From an uncultured Bacteroidota bacterium (GTDB lineage: Bacteria > Bacteroidota > Bacteroidia > Bacteroidales > SZUA-534), in NCBI GenBank assembly GCA_946414435.1, contig CAMKOM010000010.1, positions 31,780-95,779 of the forward strand: a stretch of DNA of 64,000 nt, in the 5' to 3' direction. Under the pieces are notes generated by a model that was given only the letters and a program-made list of their open reading frames with translations, did no database searches and was not told where the DNA came from. Position 1 is the stretch's first letter; every line of letters begins with the position of its first letter. Shown piece by piece: positions 54,526 through 64,000 of the stretch. Position numbers and translations under genes: made by a program.

Positions 54526-55389
54526 ATGAATAAATTCTTCAACAAAATTGCATTGCTGGCTACGGCAGCTTTTGCCGTTGCGTGCAACTTGCCCGACAAC
54601 TCAAAATTCGACCTTCTGCCCGACGATGTGAATCTGACTTGGCGTGGCGATTACAACGCGGAAACACACCGTATGCACTATACCGAAAACTGGTCAGGCT
54701 GCGGATGGTCGTTCGGCGACGACGTTAAAAAGCCATCGGCCGACTTCAGCGCCTACGACCAACTGGTTGTAACTGTCGACAGCATATCCACCGACACCAC
54801 GGCATTGTTCCTAAATATCAGATACACAACATCTGACGTTGTAACAACCACTTCGGCTCCGATTATCGACGGGCGGACAACACTGCGTGCCAATTTGGAT
54901 TCTGTCGGGAAATCGCACGTGCTTGAAGCATATGTGATGAGCAAGCGCCCGTGCGACTTGGTTATGAAAACCGCAACCTTCTGCAAAGCAACGCAATACG
55001 GAAAGAAACGAGTGCTGAAAACCCGCGACGGTTTTATCGATGCCTCGGAGTTTAAAGGCTACAGCGACGACGCGCTTGTATCGTTCAACTATTTTGTTGA
55101 CGGTGTGATGACTCACGTTGACAGCGGCATTGTTAAGCCGATGGACAACTGGGGCATTGGAAAAATCTGCTCGAGCGCCGACGTCAACGAGAACGTCTGC
55201 CGCGGAAGGCAAATCATCTTAAAGAAAATCGGCGAGCAATCGTTCGACTGCCGCTTGGGCGACCTCCGATATATGATTGATTTTGACGGCGGAAACGGCC
55301 GACGCGGCTTGTACTGGAGCGTTTGGATGGGCGGCCACCTGACCGAGGTTCGAATGATAAACACCACCATCCGCGAGGCAAAAAACTGA
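54526..55389 (+). CDS. Tandem lipoprotein paralog 3 of 3
   Basis: 287 residues, lipobox in AFAVAC. It is closest to paralog 2 and has the same two-half layout with YDQLVVTVDSI, SKRPCDLV, NWGIGKICSSADV and TIREAKN near the C-terminus. Codon choice is more GC-rich than in paralog 2, so the copies are not fresh. Unlike the first two, no GC-rich terminator follows; the next promoter begins 170 bases downstream. Confidence 0.77.
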   Translation: MNKFFNKIALLATAAFAVACNLPDNSKFDLLPDDVNLTWRGDYNAETHRMHYTENWSGCGWSFGDDVKKPSADFSAYDQLVVTVDSISTDTTALFLNIRYTTSDVVTTTSAPIIDGRTTLRANLDSVGKSHVLEAYVMSKRPCDLVMKTATFCKATQYGKKRVLKTRDGFIDASEFKGYSDDALVSFNYFVDGVMTHVDSGIVKPMDNWGIGKICSSADVNENVCRGRQIILKKIGEQSFDCRLGDLRYMIDFDGGNGRRGLYWSVWMGGHLTEVRMINTTIREAKN

Positions 55390-55558
55390 TTGATTCTTCC
55401 TATCATTCCTGATAACTACCAAAACAGCGTTGGAATTTCATCGGGACGATGCGCGAAAACAGCCGCCATTCGCCGCCATTCGCCGCAAGGCAAAACAAAA
55501 AATCTACGAACACCAATCTGCGGCGCACGAATAAGCCGATTTTCAATATTGCGGAAAA

Positions 55559-55588
55559 TTGTGGTTAAAAACCATTTAATTATGTTTG
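55559..55588 (+). promoter_or_regulatory. Promoter of the CE1-GH43-GH97 operon
   Basis: TATGTTTG (55581-55588) is a TAnnTTTG box, with TTG (55559-55561) exactly 19 bases upstream. The leader to the esterase ATG is about 28 bases. Confidence 0.7.
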
Positions 55589-55619
55589 CCAATATGAATT
55601 TAATGTCAAAAAACTATAA

Positions 55620-56771
<1,152 letters not shown>

Positions 56772-56805
56772 TAAGTAATTATATTGAATCGTATAACTGA
56801 ATAAT

Positions 56806-56862
56806 CGTTCAATCGAATTAATAATCAGTTTGCCGATTATCCGATTGACCGATTCACCAATA
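56806..56862. repeat. CGATTGAC-type short repeat upstream of the GH43 gene
   Basis: Degenerate 8-9 base units around CCGATTGAC and CAGTTTGC lie between the CE1 stop and the GH43 start. The same word family recurs at 59828-59876 before the second GH97 gene. Confidence 0.6.
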
Positions 56863-56874
56863 AAAAAATCAAAA

Positions 56875-57873
56875 ATGAACAAGAACATTCTTTTCGGGCT
56901 GGCTCTGCTGGCGGTGGGCTGCACGGCGCAACAATCGCAAAACACCTTCACTTTCGAAGGCAACCCGCTCATTCGCAATAAGTTCACTGCCGACCCCGCG
57001 CCAATGGTTTCGGGCGACAGGCTCTATCTGTACGTTGGCCACGACGAGTTCTATCCTGGTCAGGACAGCGCGGGTGGCGGCAAGGAATTCAACATCACCG
57101 AATGGCTCTGCTACTCGACAGCCGATATGAAAACCTGGACCGACCACGGCGCAGTGCTGCGTCCTGGCGATTTTGCGTGGGCCGACACCGTGACACCGAA
57201 AGTGGGCACGGCTTGGGCTGCGCAGACGGTTGAGCGCAACGGCAAATTCTATTACTACATCACCTGTCAGGGTAAGCAACCGTACAGCGGCTACGCAATC
57301 GGCGTGGCTGTGAGCGACTCGCCAACAGGCCCGTTTGTTGACGCACTTGGCAAGCCAATCGTTTGTGACACAATGACTTCTAACGGTGCTCGCGGCTGGT
57401 GGAACGACATCGACCCGACCGTTTACATCGACGGCGACGACGCCTGGCTCTGCTGGGGTAACGGCACCTGCTTCATCGCCAAACTGAAACCGAATATGAT
57501 TGAGTTGGACGGTGATATTCAGGTGATTAACGTGCCGAAATACACCGAAGGTCCGTGGCTCACAAAGCACAACGACACCTGCTACCTGATTTACGCGTCG
57601 TGGGGCAACCGTCAGGAAGCCATCGACTACGCCACAGCGCCGTCATTTGAAGGCCCGTGGACACACCGCGGACAGGTTACTGGCGAAGCCGAAAACAGTT
57701 TCACGATTCACCCTGGGGTGGTTGAGTTCAACGGCAAATGGTGGCTGTTCTATCACAACGCCACGCTCGAAATCGACGGCATCAAGGGCGCCATCGGCCG
57801 CCGCTCGGTGTGTGTTGACGAAATGGAATTCAACGCCGACGGAACCATCAAATTCGTTAATCAGACAAAATAA
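56875..57873 (+). CDS. Glycoside hydrolase family 43 lipoprotein
   Basis: 332 residues from the ATG at 56875, giving a lipoprotein signal (LALLAVGC). Five-bladed beta-propeller. The three catalytic acids can be placed: the base Asp in FTADPAPM, the pKa-modulating Asp in NDIDPTVYID and the acid Glu in YTEGPWL. The HDE and EFNITEWLCYS motifs suit the arabinofuranosidase/xylosidase subgroups. It acts on xylan or arabinan oligosaccharides at the cell envelope. It ends 6 bases before the first GH97 gene. Confidence 0.92.
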   Translation: MNKNILFGLALLAVGCTAQQSQNTFTFEGNPLIRNKFTADPAPMVSGDRLYLYVGHDEFYPGQDSAGGGKEFNITEWLCYSTADMKTWTDHGAVLRPGDFAWADTVTPKVGTAWAAQTVERNGKFYYYITCQGKQPYSGYAIGVAVSDSPTGPFVDALGKPIVCDTMTSNGARGWWNDIDPTVYIDGDDAWLCWGNGTCFIAKLKPNMIELDGDIQVINVPKYTEGPWLTKHNDTCYLIYASWGNRQEAIDYATAPSFEGPWTHRGQVTGEAENSFTIHPGVVEFNGKWWLFYHNATLEIDGIKGAIGRRSVCVDEMEFNADGTIKFVNQTK

Positions 57874-57879
57874 ATTGAT

Positions 57880-59751
57880 ATGAAAAGACGCAGTGCCATA
57901 TCGTTGTTTGCAATTGCAATCGCCTTGATTTCAGTAAGTTGCGGTTCAAAAAAGGAGCAAGTTGCGGTTTCGCCCGACGGACGGATAACCGTTTATGCCG
58001 AAGCGGGCAAATATATTGTCAAATATCTTGATAATGACGCACTTACGATTGCCCGATTCGGCTACGACAGCCTTGCCGCCGCACCCAAACTGAAATTCGC
58101 GCAAGCGGTGAACACCGACTACACAATGCTTATGGGCAAACGGTCGCACTGCACCAATCAGGCCAACGAGTACACGGCTGCGCTGGACCCGAACACCAAC
58201 CTGATTTTCCGCGTCTATAACAACGGAATCGCCTTCCGCTATCAGTTCCACAATGTGGCCGTAGCAATGGCAATCCCCACAGAATTAACATCTTACGAGA
58301 TTCAAGAAGGCACGCGCCGTTGGTTTATGCAGTGGGCCGAGTCGTACGAAGGATTTTTCACGCCCGACACCACCGCAAAACAGAAGGCAGTGTTCAGTTT
58401 TTCAGGCACTTTCGTGAAAAACGGCTGGTGCTGCCGCTGGTCGTACCCCGCGCTTATGCAGCCGTCGGACAGCGTTTTCGTGCTTTTGAGCGAATCGGGC
58501 GTGAGCGCCGACAACAGCGCTTCGTGCCTTTGGAACGACGGCGACAACATCGAGATTTTCAACGTCCGCCCCGACAAGAACGAGACCGAAATCAGCGGCT
58601 CGTACCTGACGCCGTGGCGCGTGGCGATTATCGGCAATCTGGCTGATATTGTGGAATCTACGCTGATTACCGACGTGGCCGACGACTGCAAAATCGACGA
58701 CACCAAATGGATTGAGCCTGGCGTGGTTTCGTGGATTTACTGGGCCTACAATCACGGCTCGAACGATTACAACATCATCAAAAAATATGTGGATTTGGCT
58801 GTCAGTCTGAAACTTCCGTACGCGCTCATCGACGCCGAATGGGACGAAATGAAGGACGGCAAAACCATTGAAAACGCCGTGCGATACGCTGTCGACCACA
58901 ATGTCAAGCCGCTGATTTGGTACAGTTCGTCGATTGGCTGGATTGACGGCGCGCCTGGGCCGAAGTTCCGTCTGAACAAACCCGAAGACCGAGAGCGTGA
59001 GTTTGCGTGGCTTGAGAAAATCGGGGTTGCGGGCGTGAAAATCGACTTTTTCTCGGGCGACAACCAAATGAATATGAGTTATTGCATCGATTTGCTGCAA
59101 TCGGCTGCACGTCACCATCTTACGGTGAATTTCCACGGCGCCACCCTGCCGCGCGGCTGGCAGCGCACCTATCCCAATCTGTTGAGCACTGAAGCGGTTT
59201 ACGGCGCCGAGTGGTACAACAACGTGCCGACCTTCACCAACAAGGCCGCCGCACACAACGCCACCCTGCCGTTCACGCGCAACGTTGTCGGCTCAATGGA
59301 CTACACGCCGTGCGCTTTTTCCGATTCGCAGCATCCGCACATCACCACGCACGCCCACGAGTTGGCGCTGACGGTGCTCTTTGAGTCGGGCCTGCAGCAC
59401 CTTGCCGACCGCCCCGAGAGCCTTCTGGCGCAGCCGCAGGAAGTGCAAAACTTCTTCGGGCAATTGCCTGCCGCTTGGGACGAGACGAAATTCGTTGGCG
59501 GCTATCCTGCTGATTATGCGGTTGTTGCGCGCCAAAGCAACGGCAAATGGTACATTGCGGGCATCAACGGCACCGACAACGAACGCGAAATTGCTGTGAA
59601 TCTTGATTTTATAAAAGACGGGAAGTTCACAATGTTCGCCGACAGCGGCAATGCCGACAGCCCGTGGACAATCGAAAATATCGACGCCAACAGTCTGCCG
59701 AAAACGGTGAAATTGCTGCCGCGCGGCGGATTTGTGATTGCGCAGAATTGA
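57880..59751 (+). CDS. Glycoside hydrolase family 97 lipoprotein
   Basis: 623 residues, lipobox in ALISVSC. The N-terminal beta-sandwich (about 30-270) is followed by a (beta/alpha)8 barrel with SWIYWAYNHGSNDY, LIDAEWDEM, AGVKIDFFSGD and NFHGATLPRGWQRTYPNLLSTEAV, then a C-terminal beta domain. D389 in VKIDFF aligns with the position of the nucleophile in retaining members such as the alpha-galactosidase subgroup; the inverting SusB type lacks it. A retaining exo-glycosidase, possibly alpha-galactosidase or arabinopyranosidase, is inferred. Confidence 0.91.
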   Translation: MKRRSAISLFAIAIALISVSCGSKKEQVAVSPDGRITVYAEAGKYIVKYLDNDALTIARFGYDSLAAAPKLKFAQAVNTDYTMLMGKRSHCTNQANEYTAALDPNTNLIFRVYNNGIAFRYQFHNVAVAMAIPTELTSYEIQEGTRRWFMQWAESYEGFFTPDTTAKQKAVFSFSGTFVKNGWCCRWSYPALMQPSDSVFVLLSESGVSADNSASCLWNDGDNIEIFNVRPDKNETEISGSYLTPWRVAIIGNLADIVESTLITDVADDCKIDDTKWIEPGVVSWIYWAYNHGSNDYNIIKKYVDLAVSLKLPYALIDAEWDEMKDGKTIENAVRYAVDHNVKPLIWYSSSIGWIDGAPGPKFRLNKPEDREREFAWLEKIGVAGVKIDFFSGDNQMNMSYCIDLLQSAARHHLTVNFHGATLPRGWQRTYPNLLSTEAVYGAEWYNNVPTFTNKAAAHNATLPFTRNVVGSMDYTPCAFSDSQHPHITTHAHELALTVLFESGLQHLADRPESLLAQPQEVQNFFGQLPAAWDETKFVGGYPADYAVVARQSNGKWYIAGINGTDNEREIAVNLDFIKDGKFTMFADSGNADSPWTIENIDANSLPKTVKLLPRGGFVIAQN

Positions 59752-59753
59752 CG

Positions 59754-59876
59754 GTGAATTGGTGAACTGGTGAAACGGTGAATTGAATGATTGGGAACGA
59801 ATGGTAAGTACTTAAAATACAATTAAATGAATAATCGATTAAACGATTGACCGATTAAACAATTAAACGATTAGAC
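59754..59876. repeat. Two short-period repeats between the GH97 genes
   Basis: Bases 59754-59784 hold four copies of GGTGAATTG-like units (period 9). Bases 59828-59876 hold about six copies of a unit around CGATTAAA (period 8-9). Both lie in the spacer, and the second ends just before the start codon of the next GH97 gene. Confidence 0.75.
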
Positions 59877-59878
59877 AA

Positions 59879-61807
59879 ATGAATAAACGCTCACTTCTGA
59901 TTTGTGCCCTTGCGTGCATCTTCTTATCGGCTGTATGTCTGATAGTTGCGTTGTTGGGTGCTTCGAGTGCCGCCGACGGCAAGTTCGACCAAAAATTGGG
60001 CCTGACATCGCCCAACGGCAAAATCCGTTTCCAATGCGAATTGAACGTCGATAACATTCCGTCGCTCAACGTCTATTATATGACTGACGGTGAATGGGAT
60101 AAGGTGATTTCGATTCCAAAATTCGGACTCACAGAAGGGGCTGACGCTTTTCTGTCGTACAAAAACGCATCGAAAACCATCGACATCCAAGACAACTATA
60201 AAATGCTGTCGGGCAAGCGTTTGCACTGCATCAATCAGGCAACCGAGCGCACCTTCAGTTTTGTTGACCGCAACAACCGCACGCAGAACGTGATTGTGCG
60301 CGCCTACAACAACGGCGTGGCTTTCCGCTTTGCGCTGGCCAAGGGCTACAGCGAGTGCAACTTCCTGCAAGAGCAGACCACCTACCATTTTGCCGATTCA
60401 GCCAAACGCTGGCTGCAGCGCTTCGACGACTCGTACGAAAAGTTTTACTGGCCAAATCCGAAGGAACGCGAAGGCTGCCACTGGGCCTACCCGTCGCTTT
60501 TTGAACCGAAAGACAGTCTGTATATTCTTATCACTGAAGCAGATATGACAGGCAAAAACAGCGGCTCAAGTTTGAGAAACACCGCCGCGTCGAGTTACAA
60601 AATCCAAAACGACGAAAACCGCCTTGCATTGAGCGACGGCTGGCAGACGCCGTGGCGCGTGGCCATCATCGGGTCGCTGGCCGACGTGGTGGAATCGACA
60701 CTTGTGACGGACGTGAGCACGCCGTGCAGAATTGCTGATAATGAATGGATTAAGCCTGGTGTGGCATCGTGGATTTACTGGGCCTACAACCACGGCTCAA
60801 GCGATTATCAGATTGTAAAACAATACATTGACCTGGCCGCCGAACTGAAACTGCCCTACACGCTCATCGACGCCGAATGGGACGAAATGCACGGCGGCAA
60901 CATCTACGAAGCCATCGCCTACGCGAAACAGAAGGGCGTGAAACTGCTAATGTGGTATAATTCAACCACTAAATGGGTTGACCGCGCCCCTGGGCCGAAA
61001 TATCGGCTGAACAAGGCCGAAGACCGTGAAAAAGAGTTTAAGTGGTTGGAAGATAATGGCATAGCAGGCATTAAAATCGATTTCTTTGAAGGCGATAAGC
61101 AGCGCACAAACCAATACTGCATTGAACTGCTCGAGAGTGCCGCAAAGCACCATTTGCTGGTCAATTTCCACGGAGCAACACTGCCGCGCGGCTGGCAGCG
61201 AACCTACCCGAATCTGGTTAGTACAGAAGCAGTTATGGGCGCCGAATGGTACAACAACGCCCCATTCCTGACCGACAGGGCCGCAATGCACAACGCCACT
61301 CTGCCGTTCACTCGCGGCGTGGTGGGCTCAATGGACTACACGCCTTGCACCTTCACCGATTCGCAGTTTCCGCACATCACCACGCACGCCCACGAGTTGG
61401 CACTGACGGTGCTTTTTGAATCGGCCGTGCTGCACCTTGCCGACCGCCCGACAAGTTATCTATCGCAACCAACTGAAGTTCAGCGGTTCTTCACCAACCT
61501 GCCAACCGTTTGGGACGAGACGAAACTCGTTTGCGGCTATCCTGGCGAATACGTTGTGATGGCTCGTGAGCGCAACGGCAAGTGGTATGTGGCGGGAATC
61601 AACGGCAGCGACAGCGAACGCGAAATTGCTCTGAATCTTGATTTTATCAAGAACGGCAAGTTCAAAATGTTCACCGACAGCGGCAATCCCGATAACCCGT
61701 GGACAATCACCAATATCGACGCCAACAATCTGCCCAAAACGGTGAAACTGCTGCCGCGCGGGGGATTTGTGATTGCGGAGGAATCTTCTAAAAATTTGAC
61801 GTATTAG
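59879..61807 (+). CDS. Glycoside hydrolase family 97, second paralog
   Basis: 642 residues, closely related to the preceding gene, with long identical motifs: WIYWAYNHGSxDY, LIDAEWDEM, NFHGATLPRGWQRTYPNL and DYTPCxFxDSQ. D401 in IKIDFF is the putative retaining nucleophile. The N-terminus is different: a hydrophobic signal or anchor without a proper lipobox (IFLSAVCLIVALLGASSAADG), so it may be periplasmic or inner-membrane anchored while the first copy is a lipoprotein. The pair probably arose by duplication with a change of location or substrate. Confidence 0.91.
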   Translation: MNKRSLLICALACIFLSAVCLIVALLGASSAADGKFDQKLGLTSPNGKIRFQCELNVDNIPSLNVYYMTDGEWDKVISIPKFGLTEGADAFLSYKNASKTIDIQDNYKMLSGKRLHCINQATERTFSFVDRNNRTQNVIVRAYNNGVAFRFALAKGYSECNFLQEQTTYHFADSAKRWLQRFDDSYEKFYWPNPKEREGCHWAYPSLFEPKDSLYILITEADMTGKNSGSSLRNTAASSYKIQNDENRLALSDGWQTPWRVAIIGSLADVVESTLVTDVSTPCRIADNEWIKPGVASWIYWAYNHGSSDYQIVKQYIDLAAELKLPYTLIDAEWDEMHGGNIYEAIAYAKQKGVKLLMWYNSTTKWVDRAPGPKYRLNKAEDREKEFKWLEDNGIAGIKIDFFEGDKQRTNQYCIELLESAAKHHLLVNFHGATLPRGWQRTYPNLVSTEAVMGAEWYNNAPFLTDRAAMHNATLPFTRGVVGSMDYTPCTFTDSQFPHITTHAHELALTVLFESAVLHLADRPTSYLSQPTEVQRFFTNLPTVWDETKLVCGYPGEYVVMARERNGKWYVAGINGSDSEREIALNLDFIKNGKFKMFTDSGNPDNPWTITNIDANNLPKTVKLLPRGGFVIAEESSKNLTY

Positions 61808-61917
61808 AATTTGCCAACACTTTGCGATAAGTGCGTTTTGTGACTTTATCCGATATAAAGACAAAGTGGTGGCACTTCGTTTTTCTATGATAATCAATCG
61901 GTGAATAAATCATTTGT

Positions 61918-61925
61918 TATATTTG
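61918..61925 (+). promoter_or_regulatory. -7 box before the toxin-antitoxin pair
   Basis: TATATTTG, a perfect TAnnTTTG box, 16 bases before the antitoxin start codon. No clear -33 TTG is present at the usual spacing. Confidence 0.5.
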
Positions 61926-61941
61926 TAAAAAGTTTAACGAT

Positions 61942-62151
61942 ATGAGTTACGATGCGGTAATAGAGCAAGTCAAGTCTGTCCCCGAAGAATATTTGGATGA
62001 CATTTCACGCTATATCAGACTGATATTGAATGGTAAGGCAAAACAAAATGCAACCGAAAAGAAAAATAGCAATTTCGAAAAGTATTTTGGGACAATGAAT
62101 TTAGGCGACGGTTTGGCTATTCAAAAGCAAATGCGCGATGAATGGGATTGA
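61942..62151 (+). CDS. Putative antitoxin of a PIN-type toxin-antitoxin pair
   Basis: 69 residues. An N-terminal helix pair (VIEQVKSVPEEYLDDISRYIRLIL) is followed by a charged linker and a C-terminal segment LGDGLAIQKQMRDEWD, likely the toxin-binding part. It resembles DUF2281-like antitoxins, but I am not certain of the family. It overlaps the PIN gene by 14 bases, the typical arrangement for translational coupling. Confidence 0.72.
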   Translation: MSYDAVIEQVKSVPEEYLDDISRYIRLILNGKAKQNATEKKNSNFEKYFGTMNLGDGLAIQKQMRDEWD

Positions 62152-62506
62152 TTTTGTGGTAGATACCAACGCAATCATATACATATTCAGTGGAAAGTCG
62201 TTTGTGACAGAATATGTCAAATGTAATCTAATCGCGTCTGTAATAACAGAAATGGAACTTTTATCGTTTCCACATATCACAAGCAAGGAACTTACTGCAT
62301 TAAAATCTTTCCTATCGGATTGCATTATCATCCCACTTGATAACCGAATCAAAGAACGCGCAATTTTCATTAGACGCAAGTATGGCACCAAACTTCCCGA
62401 TGCCATTGTTGCGGCCACCGCGCTCGAATATAATCTGCCACTTGTCACAGCCGACAAGGGATTCCGTAAAATAGAAGAACTTGACCTTCAACTTCTCGAA
62501 CCATAA
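62138..62506 (+). CDS. PIN-domain (VapC-like) toxin ribonuclease
   Basis: 122 residues. The PIN-domain acidic residues are placed: D9 in VVDTNAI, E38 in ITEMELL, D88 in LPDAIVAATA and D106 in VTADKGF. These would coordinate Mg2+ or Mn2+ for RNA cleavage. VapC toxins commonly cut tRNA or rRNA. Together with the preceding small gene it forms a two-gene module inserted in the middle of the carbohydrate region. Confidence 0.88.
   Translation: MNGIDFVVDTNAIIYIFSGKSFVTEYVKCNLIASVITEMELLSFPHITSKELTALKSFLSDCIIIPLDNRIKERAIFIRRKYGTKLPDAIVAATALEYNLPLVTADKGFRKIEELDLQLLEP

Positions 62507-64000
<1,494 letters not shown>

Overview
The window reads as the chromosome of a Bacteroidales-type bacterium (Bacteroidota), probably an anaerobic polysaccharide degrader. 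Supporting signs are the HU, purA, clpB and parE/parC products, a type IX secretion C-terminal sorting domain on one esterase, several lipoprotein glycosidases (GH95, GH97, GH43), YwqK-type MORN repeats, and promoters of the Bacteroidota form TTG-N19..21-TAnnTTTG upstream of many genes. No rRNA, tRNA, CRISPR array, transposase or phage gene was seen.

Layout. 1-3.6 kb: translation operon thrS-infC-rpmI-rplT with its promoter and terminator; infC starts at AUU. 3.6-8.7 kb (minus strand): tandem-domain CoA-dehydratase activase, its DUF2229 partner and a TetR regulator. 8.8-12.2 kb: HU, a MORN-repeat protein coupled to mnmA, and a SiaB kinase/SiaC phosphoprotein pair. 12.5-18.0 kb (minus): an ABCG-like exporter with a small secreted protein, a lipoprotein and an M23 peptidase. 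18.3-24.7 kb: clpB, a surface lipoprotein, and a large sensor ending in a hemerythrin fold that has lost nearly all iron ligands. 24.8-29.7 kb (minus): ACT protein, phenylacetate-CoA ligase, S23-type four-helix protein, aminotransferase, purA. 30.6-35.6 kb: a REP-like hairpin cluster, then a GntR/ABC operon with five tandem membrane paralogs and a palindromic operator abutting the promoter. 35.7-38.1 kb: ribD divergent from prmC-recX. 38.1-39.4 kb: an AAA/DUF4143 gene bracketed by two related perfect palindromes that touch its start and stop codons. 39.4-49.2 kb: TlpA-like lipoprotein, GH95, parC, parE. 49.6-64 kb: a secreted polysaccharide-degradation region (CE15-like T9SS esterase, three tandem paralogous lipoproteins, CE1 esterase, GH43, two GH97, a PIN toxin-antitoxin pair, and a SASA+CE1 esterase cut by the window end).

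How it fits together. The right-hand 14 kb looks like a hemicellulose (glucuronoarabinoxylan-like) utilisation region: esterases remove glucuronoyl, feruloyl and acetyl groups, while GH43 and GH97 trim glycosides. No SusC/SusD pair is inside the window. The most distinctive non-coding structure is short-period degenerate repeats (units of about 7-9 bp) placed at many gene junctions, often running over the stop codon of the upstream gene. The best candidates for undescribed biology are the palindrome-bounded DUF4143 cassette, the SiaB/SiaC-exporter-M23 neighbourhood with the pseudo-hemerythrin sensor, the five-fold membrane-protein array under its palindrome, and the three-fold lipoprotein array.
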